Assembly: GCA_037783415.1 (NCBI GenBank) | Contig: JAZGTN010000022.1 | Location: forward strand, 8,158,001 to 8,222,000 | DNA length: 64,000 bases | DNA from: Leptasterias polaris | Taxonomy: Eukaryota > Echinodermata > Asteroidea > Forcipulatida > Asteriidae | Direction of reading: 5' to 3' | Shown here: positions 42,176 to 54,600 of the stretch, piece after piece | Position numbering within the stretch: position 1 is the first letter of the stretch | Layout: the number at the start of each line of letters is the position of its first letter | The notes under the pieces: generated by a model | Databases searched by the model: none | Seen by the model: only the letters and a program-made list of their open reading frames with translations | What the model was told of the DNA's origin: nothing | Made by a program: the position numbers and the translations under genes

Positions 42176-44991
42176 TAAAACCGGCCTTCTGGAGGACAAC
42201 TCAGGCCGGTGTTACTCATAAGGTGAGGAGGGGGAAGTTGAGGCATAGTGCCCCACCTGTTAGAGATGTGACTATTATGTGCCCGTCCACAAAACGATTG
42301 TACTTGGACGTCCCGGAATGCACGCTGAGCCACTGGTAGTGACTAATCATTATGAAGCCTAGTCACGTTTTCATGACGGTTTTGGTGGGTTTTGATCTTG
42401 CAAGGTGGAGCGTCCAGGGACATGGTGAAAAGAGATTTTTCTGATTTAAATCAATCCAAGATGCAAATCTCAAATCGCTATATTATTTCATGAAGTACAT
42501 CTGTGATAATGCGAGCACGTGATGTCAAATTGATGACGTATGAAGTGGGGATGAGCCTAATAAGCAGGAACCGGGGTATACTTGGGTTGACTTGCCATTA
42601 TTGTTAATAAAAAAAAAAAGAAGAATTGTCTAGGTCCCTTGTAGCTAGACCCCGGAAGTGACCTGTGTTTGCCCTTTCTAATAATATACCGAGGTGAAAA
42701 TTCCAAGATTAATTCATTACTGAATGGATACTTGCCTTTGCGATCGAGACCTCAAATAAACTATATAAGAGACTGTGAATTACGAATTTGGAATTAAACT
42801 AAACTATTTTTAAAGCAAGCTGCCTTTCACTTAATGGGGGATGTTGACCGAAGAGAAATGGATGAATTCCAAATACGAATTTTTGAGGTAGTAAACTGAT
42901 ATATAGAACCATGATCGATCTGAAACAAATATACTGGTCTTCAAACAAACCAAAAACACCGTCGTCCTCTTTGTATGAACTGCTCTGCAATGACGAAAAG
43001 TCGTGAGTTCGAATCCCACAAAGTAATATGCCTATAGGTTTTTTTTCACAGGATTCAGAAAAGTAGACTGTAAACAGTGCTTAACACATATCGGTATATG
43101 GGTAAAACAAAATAGTTATTCATAACCCCCGGTGCAAATTTAACATCTATTATAAATAAATGGCACAAAACCTTCAACATGATATACTGCAGGGTAGCCT
43201 AAACATTCCCGCCGACTATATGTAAACCGCACGACTCTTTCGTTATGATTGCTGTCTGGAGCAACTCGCGACAAGGGACTTCGTATCTCTGTAACATTCT
43301 CAAATGCCATACGTCCAACCAAAACAATATTTTCCCACAAAACACAAGTCTCCGTTTTGCCTATAAATACAGTGTGTGGTGATATGTGCAAGGAAGGGGA
43401 AATTTCAAGGTATCCTGTCACCCACAAACATTCTATCCACACTTCCAGAACATTCCCTCTTTTTTTAACAGTTCTCAAAGATTTTATATATTTAAGATAT
43501 CCGGTGAAGATTAAGTGAAGGCCAGGATAAAAATACCCAAAGGATAAATCTTAATCTTAATAAAATTATGTTGATGTTGTAAGTATGGATCATCAAAACT
43601 GATACTTTTTGTGTCAAGTTTTGTTTTCTTTGTAACTTGTAACTTCTTTTTAGATTACTTTTTTTTGTTATGCAGATTCTGCCGCGTCTTTCTGACACTG
43701 CTTTGAGATTGATTTTCTGGTATCATTGCACACAATTTTGAATGTTGTCAAATTGTAAAGCGTTATCGATTTGATACGTGCTGCAACTGTCCTAAGAAAT
43801 ATTCCTGCCTGAAAAAGGTACAATTTGCAATGTTCTTTCGATTTTGCACATCGATATAACACATATGAACGTGTAAAAAGTCACCGACTAAAAACATTAA
43901 GCCATTCCCCAAGGATTTTCACAAATATCTGACCGATATCTGACCAGGGGTGAGCATAATTTCTCACAAAATGGTCTGAAACTACGATCTAAGTATATAG
44001 ATGATAGCTTTCCGTCTATAGTGACCCCTGGAATCATAGATTTCAAGGAGCTTTTGGGAACGGTATCCTCAGCACTAGAGAAGAAAATTTTAATCGCATG
44101 ATTTCTTTATAATTGAACAGATAACAGGCTAGCTACCTTTTTTTCACACAGAAAGTAAAACAAATCTGAATTCAGATGAGAACGTCTGGAGTTTCTAATC
44201 CTTGGTGTTGGTTATTTTATAAATAGAAAAACTAGAAATTTGATTAAAAGAATTACCACACAACAGTGATGTAGAATACATTTAAATACACTTTGGTATG
44301 TAACTTCATTGTTGAAATTATTCAACACAGTATAGTTGAAATCTTTACAACAAGTGAACACATAATAGGCCATACACACAACCTCCATACATTCATTGAG
44401 TGCAAAGTACCACTGATGACAAATCCTTAAAAGATGTTGAAATGCATCTTTCCAACGTGAGAAACAACCCAATTTACAACAGCAACAACAACACAAACAG
44501 GAAAGCAGAATTATAGGAGAATAACATACCAGGAAAGTTATACACAACATCCCACACTATGACCGGCGTTTCTAAATACTTCTCAGAAACGTTTGGCAGC
44601 GGGCCGAAGTTTGCTGGGAAAAGTGACTCTTTATAGCGTGGGTCGGTGCATCGCAGGTAAACAGTTTTCCGATGAAGGGAGAATTATCTTTATTTTTATC
44701 AATGTATACAGTCAATTTGATTTCTTTTCTTCTTCTTTTTTCCGGAGCATAAACTGGTTTCCGAATTTTGCGGTCGTCACCAAGCCCGGCCCGCTGCGTC
44801 TCACATCGGGTCAAGTGCAGGTCAGTAAAGTGCCTCGAATGACGACACTTTTCAGGGTCGTATTTGTACCTTCAGGGAGAGTGTCTTTGTTGGGGAAATG
44901 GTAAATCCACACTAGCTAGAGGGAGAATAGGTAATGCTGCTTATTAACTAATTAGTCATTGGGATTCATCGCCCTTCATGGACACCATGCA

Positions 44992-45085
44992 TGGCCCAAT
45001 TCAAAAAGCTACTTATGAAAGCTTAAAGCAAAGCAAAGCAAAAGAAAATTATCAATCAGCCAAAATACCATGTTACATGTTCAAC
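44992..45085. repeat. fragment of the GGCCCAATTTCATA palindromic family
   Basis: Begins GGCCCAATTCAAAAAGCTAC and retains ATCAGCCAAAATACCATG, but lacks the right end. Confidence 0.6.
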
Positions 45086-46064
45086 TTGTGTCCCTGTTCA
45101 GTTCAGCTAAGAAGCTATGCAACTTGGCCCTGCATGGGTTTGTAATAAGTGTCATGGATTGCAGGGGGCAAACGCAAACACGAAAAATAATCAGGCAAGC
45201 AGCTAGATAAGAGAGGAAAGCCATCTTTGATGGAGGGAAAACAACCAATAAGGCAACCCCGTTCCACATTCTTAGTGCAAGACATTGTTGTTCAACAACG
45301 TATAAGAACGTATTGTTGCTCCACTGTGATCTTCCATACACGTTTAACAGACTGGTTTAAGTAGGTTCCAAGTCTGTGATCGTGTTTTGGGGTTTACTAG
45401 TCTTGATTGGCGACGCTGTTTTTTTGTATTAGCAACCGGTAGAGTGGCTACCTTGACTGTTTGGGCAGAGCCGTATATTAGGGAGGCTGACTCAGAAGGA
45501 CTGGGCAAGTTTATAAATCTGGATCGAAACAGCTCGTTTTGATCCAGATGTTCGTGTGATACAGATATCTCATCACCAGTAATTCGTGTTGCGGACAGTA
45601 ATTCGTGTTGCGATATCGCACCACGTTAAACAAAATGAACGTCGCCATCCAAGACTAGGGGTTTACTTGATTGTCACACAGTTCTTCCTGAAATAGCAAC
45701 CTCTTGTGAATAAAAGTCATTAGGGCTCGTGACGGCCAAGAGAGGCAATCTGCATTTTGCTTGGCTGAAGCAGACAAATACCCGCGATCTCAGACTTGAA
45801 ATCCAGTCTAGGTTAAAGTGGACAAATCACCTGATTAGGAGTAACTGATCAATGACCGGTGAAGTATACTGGGTTCTCGACACGATATGACACGGCAGCC
45901 GAGTCACCCAAACGAACCCAAGGGACATCAATCCAAGTGTAGGAATTACTCATAATTAATCCAACACTTCTATTGACAGTATCACGGGTGGATCACAGAC
46001 ACTACTGAAAGTAGGTTACCACTGAAGACACCATCTTTGTCCGGCTTGTACCGCGACTGTGCAA

Positions 46065-46226
46065 TAGATCGATCCACCAAGCCCCGCCTCCTTACGAGTC
46101 GACCAATCACAGCCGCGAAACCCGATCACCATTAGTGCAAAGATCACCAAACGGCTCAAATGGTGATCAGATTTCGCGGCTGTGATTGGTCAATGAGAAA
46201 TGGGAGTGGCTTAATGGATCGGTGTA
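46065..46226. mobile_element. fold-back element with CCAATCACAGCCGCG arms
   Basis: GACCAATCACAGCCGCGAAA at 46101 is inverted at 46172-46191, and the pairing runs on inward (GATCACCATT/AATGGTGATC). Weaker complementarity extends outward to GATCGATCCA/TGGATCGGTG. The arms leave a short loop near 46134-46158. Confidence 0.85.
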
Positions 46227-48904
46227 TTTGGATTCCACTATTGATTCTATGGAAACCAGTCTAGTTTCCTCATATTATAGCCTCCGTCTCGTCTAACTGT
46301 GTGTGTAAAAAGAAAGATTACCAGAGATAGTCGAGAATAGGTCATCCAAATAAGGAATTCTCCCTCCGGTGGAACAGGAAAATCATTTCCAAGAATCTAA
46401 AAAGTTATTTTCATCACGAGCCGCCTCAGGCGATATCCGAAAAACAATTATTCGGATCGAATATAAAGCTGCCCTCCCCCGACGAAGCCCGTAACAGGTG
46501 TGAACAACTACCAAACAAGACTTGCGAGGATAGGGTTCCTGGGAAGGAACTGTTGACCGTCGCCTCAGGCAACTTTTGAAAAACAAAAATATGGATCAAA
46601 ATTATACTCTGTCAGACTGTTATCATGTGTAGCCATCTTTTCTGCTCTCTCAAGATTGGTATCACTGTAATCAAACCGAGGCTAGGAGGTATAGAAGGTG
46701 TTGCAGTGGCCGCTTCTGTATGGAATAACAAGGACAGTGGCACAAGGTTGATGCAGTAAAAAGTCCTTTAACATGGGCCCATTGAGGTTAGAGACCTTAT
46801 CTAAACTATAAGAGTATTTTGATGGCCTATACTTGGTATTTGTACAGTTTACTCGATCACTCACCAGTCCCCACCTTAGGGGAATCTACAAATCCAAGCT
46901 TAATCCAGTGACAACAGGGCAATTTCGTAATATTTTGGACTATTTCGTGAAAAGTGATGCTTGAGTTTAAACTCCACCTCCCAACGTGTTCAAGTGTTTA
47001 AAATGAAGACACCCTAGGCCCTCCATGGTTAACAGACCCTTTTTCAGCGGCCCTGTCGTCGTTGTGTTTCCCCGTCGCTATATTATATCCGACATTTTTC
47101 ACTCATTTCGCATTAATTTAACCCTTTTTCGAACGTTTGATCTCACAATTACTAACTGCTTACTTCACAATCTAATTTGGTGCTCGAATATTTGGCGTGG
47201 TGTACCCCCATTACGTATTCATTGTGTTCTGGGATTCTCAGGAAACTTTTTAGAAGATTTTCGGGGGTGGGGTTACCTCTGGTTGGGAAAAGTGTGTTAT
47301 TGTCTAGAAACATTGGGGTAGGAATTAAGGACTCCCTCAACTGCCACATATCAGGCATCGTAAAAACATTACAAGCTGATGCATTTTCAGATTTGTTAAT
47401 ACAATTTTATTTATTGAAACACCACACATCATGTGGATATAAGTGGCATGTCTTCAGAAGCACCGAATCAGACATTTTGGACGTGTGTATATTTACTATA
47501 AATATTCCCTTAAATTAAAAACCTTAAAACAAACGGGTTGTGAATACAAACTGAATATTCATCGTTTTGAAGAAAAAATTTCCATATTTTTAATGACGAA
47601 TTTAATACAATTGCACAGATTATCTCAAAAGAAAGAGCTTGGGTTTAGTTTTGAATTAATTTTCCAGAACCAGGGAAGACTTGATGTTAACATTCCTGAA
47701 AATGGCTGCTGAGGGCCTTGTTCCCCTCTTATTCTATAGACACAGAACCATTCAGATGTTACAACTCAGAGGTTTACAGACTCTGTGCATCACCATAAAT
47801 AATATACAGTTTGGGACACAATGTGGACTATTTCTTTCTCCCTTTGGTGCCTGTTTTTTTTACATTCTGTCAAGAAAACTTGAAATCACAAAAAATCTCA
47901 AGAAATCAGATGCCTGCAGTACACTTTCACTAACTGCAATTGAGAACCCAAAGGAAATTATGGAAATTAAAACCATGCTTTAAACATCTTGAAGAAAAAC
48001 AAGCTACCATGACTTGCCAGAAGAAGGCTATAGCTTATATACGGGAACCATTCAACGAAGCCACTTCCGAAGTGAAAGCTCTTCGAAAACAGATGTCACC
48101 TGCAATTGCTTCCAGTGTGAAGTTGAATTATAGCTCTTGCTTAGGAAGTCAAGACTACCAAGGACAATTATAACTGCGTGTTTTTTCCCAAGTTAATTCG
48201 AGAAGACATGAAGGTGGTTAAACACAAAGTGTGCATTGAGTTCCAGGTGTTCTAAACACAAATCATGAAAATGAAGTAAATATATTATGGATAAGTGAAT
48301 AAAAAAAGATTGATGTACACATATTATATGTACAGTAATACTTCAAGAGATACCATCGAAGCAAGAAGTATCATTATAGTAAAATACCTTACGGAAGTAT
48401 CAGTTCATATACCCCAAATAAAAGTCTTGGTTGAAGCGGTTAATACATCTTTTTCCACGTTATTATATTTACTAGATTAATAGTTGGTCGATATTTTGAA
48501 TTATACTGAAACGTTTATCTTTTTGTATTTTTGTTTATAATATATATATTTTTAAAGAGATACATATCGCCTAACATCACAAGGCCACGGACGGCCACTT
48601 CAAGGTGAGGGCTACACTCCTTAACTGATTTGGGCTATAGACCCAAATCAATTGTCACCAGGGACACGTTGCCACCTACTCCTGGGGCTGAAACAGTTGG
48701 TATAAGGATGTATGCATGGGTATCATCCACTACGAGCCTAGATGGTAGAGCAGAGTGCACTACCTTCCTTTAAATTACCTTCCCAACTTTTTACGAAGCA
48801 ATAATACTAGACCGCTCGGCCACGACACGCCACAAAACAATTGGTTTACATGTACATCGATGTGTGTCAAGCATTGCAAAAAACAGTACTTTCGGGAGTC
48901 AAGT

Positions 48905-48985
48905 GAAAACAAATCCACAAGCGACAAGCGACTCGGGTGAGATTCGAACCCATGAAATAAGAGAAGATGTCTTACGACTAAACCA
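48905..48985 (-). repeat. tRNA-related sequence (SINE)
   Basis: On the minus strand, GAGCTGG-type sequence reads AGCTCGTTGGTTTAGTCGTA (A-box-like), then ATGGGTTCGAATCTCACC (B-box-like) in tRNA spacing. It does not fold as an intact tRNA, so a tRNA-derived repeat is more likely than a gene. Confidence 0.55.
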
Positions 48986-51073
48986 ACGAGCTGGCCCGGT
49001 GAATTTTGATGAATGAATCACTAGCCTCTCCGCCGCACCTTCGGATCTTAACATCTTGATTTCGGACTTGAGAAACCCAACTACGTCTTACGCAGTATTA
49101 AATTGGTCATTTTATAAGAAAAACCGTAATTTACAGACAAAACCAAAGTATTGGTTTACATGCCAGTGGATGGAGTAAGGCCAAATATAACTCAGACGTA
49201 TGCACAGCAATTATTTAACTTGACGGAAATCAAGAACAATGAACAAATTAACAAGAGAATATCGGTCAAGGAATCTCAGTGTCTGCACTTTCAATCAAAT
49301 ATGAAAACATAAAGATGCGTAAATTCCTCATATCATAATGAGTGTACAGCATTTATAGGAAACTGATGATGACGAACAGGGAGAAGTATGAATGTTAAGG
49401 GTCACTATCAGAATACTCCAAGGTAGTTTAAACGCTTGTGATTAGTCTGTGAATATTAAAGTCGCAACTTTTGTGTGTGTGAGGATGGGGAAGGGGTAGG
49501 GGTCATTTTCTAACAAAGTTTGACCAAAATGAGCCGAGGGAACAAAGGCAAGGGTGCAAATTCGTAGAGAGCTGCTTAAGCAGTTTTCTGTAGAGCAAAA
49601 ATGAGCAGGATACCAATCACAGAAGGTATGTGCGATATGGATGATTTTGGATGGTAACCTTTTTCTGGTATAGCTGTGGTGGTTAAAGCTACTACTCTAA
49701 CATGTAAGCAGCTCAATGAAATCGGACCCAACTTAGGACTTTCACTCAAAAGTGCCTCCACTATCGTTTCAGGTTGGAGATGGGCCGTGGCACAACCAGA
49801 AGGGGGCAGGGGCTGGAGCACCCACCCCCTCTCGCTTAGAGACCTCCCCCTCCATGAGATCGAGAGAAAACAAATGCAAAAAAGGGAATGGTTGTATACA
49901 TTAAATAGCCCCCCCCCCCCCTCCCAATAATGTCTTTGCCCCCGCTTGCTTCACCCAAAAATGAAATGGCTGGTACGCCATTGGTGACATGGGGGGGGGG
50001 GGGGTACGGGCAGCCTTGAACCCTCATGTAGAACTCCTTCACAACTTTTACCTTATCCCTGAACAAAATGTAAATAGCAAGTTGAACGGCCAGAAAGTAC
50101 ATCTTACATGGGGCATGATAACTCATTGATGATCTAGTTATCGTCACTATAGGGTCTATGTGGGAAGCAAGCCATTAATCAGTGATCAGTCAATCGTGAT
50201 CTATTAATTGGTGATCAATGGCACAATGCCAACACACTTCGAAATAAACTCAATTTAATTGGAGGGACAACTCCTGACAAGGTGGCATCATCTAAGATGC
50301 TTCTTTTTCTTTAAATGATCCATCAAAGTAATGGATGTGGCTAGTGATGTTTCTTGAAATGGTCCTCCATTACTCAACGAGTTACTTGTTGAGTGATGAA
50401 AAGTAATAGTGGAAAAGTACCCTGACAATATTTACAAAGTTATTTGAAAGAGAACTTGGGGAAAACTCTGCAGGATCCTAAATTCTTTATCAGCATTTTA
50501 ATAACAATAGAGGGCGCTATACATTGTATGTAAGATAGTAAACATCAATAGGCAGGCCAACATCACACAGCATGCAACAAGCTTTGTCATTTTCCATATG
50601 TGCATTAGTATACAAATAACGAATATTCATGAGTGCAATGGATTGGTGAGAATGTTTTCATGTGTTTAAATACGGAATGTTCCATTGAATAGGCCTAGCC
50701 GAGTCGAAGTGAACATTCCATCTTTCATGATTGAAAATATTCTCTCCACTCCATTGCAAGAATGCAAAAGATTCACTATTTGTTTTATAAACATCCAAGT
50801 GAATCTTTGTCATTTGATTGAAGGATAAAACTTTCATTAACTCAGAACAAACTCTGTGCACAAGGTAGAATTCTGGCATCAAGTGTACGAAGCTTAATAG
50901 CTACAAAATTCAAGGATTGGACAAAAATGCACTGTTAATAGTACCATAGAGAAAGGACAGAGACCTCTATGATAGTACCAAATACAATGGTTTGAATAAT
51001 GAGTGCCGCATGACCAACAATCCTCCAATCAATGACAAGGCTCTACTTGTTAAAAAAAAAAAAAAACTTCCAT

Positions 51074-51247
51074 GGCCCAATTTCATAAAGCTGCTTCAAG
51101 CACAAAAAGTAGCTAAGCACAACACAATTTTGCTCACCGAAATATGTTACCAGCCAAAATACCATTTCACATGTAGTCTTTGAAAGGTTTCCTGTTAGTT
51201 TTGCTAAGTAACATTTTCTGCTTAAGCAGATCTATGACATTGGTCCC
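51074..51247. mobile_element. palindromic MITE, GGCCCAATTTCATAAAGCTG ends
   Basis: 174-bp element with inverted ends (GGCCCAATTTCATAAAGCTG...GCTTAAGCAGATCTATGACATTGG). It shares the CCAGCCAAAATACCATTTCACATGT-type core (cut here to its key words CAGCCAAAATNCCAT and CACATGT) with copies near 18347-18512 and 44992-45085. Confidence 0.8.
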
Positions 51248-51435
51248 AGCTGATTTTTACCTACAGTCCTCAGTTTGGTTAAAGTACATTAGTATGAACC
51301 AAACAAATCCAAGATGCTTTGTAATTACTAAGGTATAAACTATTCTTAAATTTTCAAAATTAGTTTGGTTAACGATATATTCTTCCTGAGTTGGGTGCAT
51401 AAATATTCTTTGAATAGAGTTCAGAAGTCACTCAT

Positions 51436-51681
51436 TTACCATCTGCCATCACGGGACCACGATCCAAAGAGTTTCTTAAATATTGAGTCTGTTTTAGCTT
51501 GTCCTATTGGTGTGTCTTCAATTCTGCTCCTGAAGGGATCAGCAGTAGGACTTCTTTGGCATGGGGGCTTCCTGCAGGAGGGCAAGGTTTGTGAGTTTCT
51601 TTCTTCATTTGGGTTTGTGCTTGTGACTGTGGTAGTAACGTTCCCTTCTCCGTCGGTCTCAGTTCGCCTCTGTTCCACTGT
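51436..51681 (-). CDS. HAX1: HAX1 exon 6: C-terminus
   Basis: Residues 240-320. Starts TVEQRRTETDGEGNVTTTVT and ends with a hydrophobic/aromatic helix DSIFKKLFGSWSRDGRW and stop TAA. Confidence 0.95.
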   Translation of the reverse strand, partial: TVEQRRTETDGEGNVTTTVTSTNPNEERNSQTLPSCRKPPCQRSPTADPFRSRIEDTPIGQAKTDSIFKKLFGSWSRDGRW

Positions 51682-54600
51682 CTGAAATATCACAAACCAT
51701 TCATTAATGTAAGATTTATTATTTGAGAAAGATTAATTGCCTCCCATTGTTTTGAGAAAATATATAATTACCACATCTTTGTAGCTAACCCCTCAGTTTC
51801 ATTTACCCAATTTATTTTTGCTTTTATCATTTAGTAACAACTTAAAGAAATCTATCTGAGCCTTTTAAATTATAACCTACCTAAACCTAATGTATTTAAA
51901 GGAAAGGTCATAGATTGGTAGCTACTTCAACAATTATTTACCATAAAAACTTACTGGGTGAAAAGCACTGCAGCTTTTGATAGTACAAACTATTTTGAGA
52001 AGGGATTCCATTTGAAGTAATACAGATTTGATAACTTTTTACCCCAAATCATTTGAATCTGAGAAACGATTCATGCAGGAGTCAGTTCTCAGATTTCTGA
52101 GGGTTGGTGTCCATTCACGAAAGATTGGTACCTGCTGTCACCACGCTAAACGTGGATGGATTTGACATTCTTGTGAAAATACTGTGACCCTACCTTTGTC
52201 ATTCTACCTGAACTATCTCACTTGAGGTCGTATGAAAATGATCTATTATTTGCAAGAAATTTGATTAGCTTTTTGCATTTTTTTTAAGTATTTGAATTTG
52301 TAATCTTGAGTAAGTTTTTCTTTTAACGTCTTTTTAAAATTTACATCTACTTTTATTCTAATTATATTTAGGCTATTATATTCTTATAAAACTTACTTGA
52401 CAGCAATAATGATTACTGTGTCTTGGTCATCCTCTTGAGATTAAAGTGTCTTATGGTGCTGTCACTTTTATGAGAAACCTAAATTTTGTTCGACTTTTAT
52501 CTCTAATTCCCTGTTCGTCAAATCCTCCTCCTAAAAGCATTTAAATTAAAGTTTTCAGCCCATGCTCTGATCTCATTTCTACTAATCCTTCTACTAATCC
52601 ATAATTCCTTGCTTGTCAAATACTCCACATTAAAATATATGAAAAAACAGTTCTCAGCCTATGTTCCGATCTCATATGTTTTGATCCTCTAGCTCTACTA
52701 CAGCAGTTTTATAACAGCACCTTGATCTTTTTTTTGGTCTTTTTTTTCACATAATGAGCAAATGTGAACAATAGCCCAACATACATTAACCAAGTCAAAG
52801 ATCAGAAGGAAAATTAGAATCTGACTTAAGGCTTTTAAAAGAAGAACTCTGATAGGCTAATCAAATGTTACTGCAACTCGGAGTTTGCTAGACAAGTATA
52901 AAAGCAAACAAAGATAGATGGTATCTAGGAAACACTTAGCTGATTTATGTACGATGTTCATCCACACAGCATTTGAAGGACTGAATCTAGAAATAGGAAC
53001 CTTCTTCTACTATTTTTTTGTGACAAATATCTGCTTAAGTTCCCTCTCTACCATGATTAAACAACATTACTGCAAAAGAGCATCTAGTTATTTTATTATA
53101 ATTATCTAGTAATGAAACCAAGGATGCCTCATGAGTGAAACTAATCACTGTAGCTGGCAAGCCTGGGGAAACTCATTAACAAGGGTGCTTGCTATGTGAA
53201 CCAGAAACACTGATGTTAACCCCTACTCTTCCACGATAAGTTTATGGGTTCTTTTACATGCACTACCAATCCTGGTAAATGTGACCTCCGGCTTCATGTC
53301 CTATCCGAAGGACAAAGCATAAATGGTAAAGCATTTTGCTCAAGGACACAACTGTCATGACCACACCCCGCCAATAATCGTTCAATATTTGAAGACATAA
53401 ACGACACTAACGTAGATGGCAAATAAAGATATACAACTCACAGCCTCTGCTTCATTTAAAAAGTAACACCAATTGTAATACATGTAGAATGTAATTATTA
53501 TTTTAAAATGTTTGTATTTACCCATTTCTTTATGTATATCCACAACATGATTTATCTTGGCTGTGCCATTTTGAGAGTTAATATTCTCGTTTGTTATAAA
53601 ATGTATTGTGCATTTTAAGTGACCCGGCGTTAACATGCTTACCAATCCATAGTTTTAACGTGCAATTTGACTCCAAAAGTGGCAAGTGTGGCAGCCAATG
53701 TGACATTGGTCAAAGGGGGTCAGTAGACAACTCTCACTGTATTGGACCACAATTATTCATTGCAAATAAGAGCCAAAACCTAAACTGAGCTTACCCCGTC
53801 CGGTTTCCGTACTGTCTGTATGGAGATACTCTTGGAGTATGACCTAAAGGTGGGTGTCTGCCTAAAAATTGCACTTGGTGGTGAAGATGATGAGGATGGA
53901 TCCCTTTGTGTTAAAATCTCATCCAACTTTCTTCCTTTTACTTGTTCATCAATATCTGTCAAGAAAATAAATATTATCCTTTCAAAAATATTTTATCAAT
54001 GCTTAGTTTGTGTTTAATTACATTACCTTCAAAGTAACCCTAATTAACCGGATCCCTAATATTAAAACTGGGCTATTGACCTGATGTGGGGTGTTGTGGC
54101 CGAGCGGTCTGGGTAGGTGGACTAAAGTTCTGTAATTGACAGGATGTGGATTTGAATCTTGGCCCGGTCAGTGGTGACACTTGTGTCCATGAGCAAGGCA
54201 CTTTATCATAACTGCATCTCTACCCAGGAGTACAAATGGGTACCGGCGAGAGCTGGGAGTAACTTGTGATGGATTGACACCCTGTCCAGAAGGAATAGGA
54301 ATATTCTCAGTCGTTAATGCCAATGAAACGGACTGATGAGCCATATTGGCTCTTGTTTTTTTTACTATTGACCCCATTCATCTGACCTCATCTTCACAAT
54401 AATCTTGGTCGCACCATTCTTGGAGTAAATGTTCCTGTGTAGTGCACATTTAAGTCGACACAGAACGGGTATAAAAGGCAGTTGATCATTGGACAAGCTT
54501 GCCAGTCAGTAACATCTACATTTATTGGGATTTGAACAAAAGAATCTTATAATGCATGATCTACATTTCCTTCTATGAAATCCTAGCTGTACTGCACTAC

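Larger units (their letters stand above)
36375..51435. other. intergenic region between the Ig gene and HAX1
   Basis: 15 kb with no convincing gene. Contents: three 18-bp tandem copies (38930-38982), a CTG-rich spot (39868-39920), a long poly-G run (40371-40390), a MITE copy (40907-41089), a G-rich tract (42061-42175), an inverted-repeat element (46065-46226), SINE-like sequence (48905-48985), poly-C/poly-G runs near 49908-49922 and 49991-50004, and a palindromic MITE (51074-51247). The HAX1 3' UTR lies at its right edge, but no clear AATAAA was found on the minus strand. Confidence 0.6.

Noticed and set aside
42985..43025. TTCGAATCCCA tRNA T-arm-like sequence
   Set aside because: T-stem is imperfect and no A-box at the right distance; the same applies to GGGTTCGAATCCC near 3457.
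47025..48173. Run of overlapping plus-strand open frames
   Set aside because: No shared frame, no splice logic and no recognisable domain; AT-rich chance frames.
48905..48985. Possible tRNA gene on the minus strand
   Set aside because: A- and B-box-like words are present but the acceptor and anticodon stems do not pair, so it is listed as a repeat.
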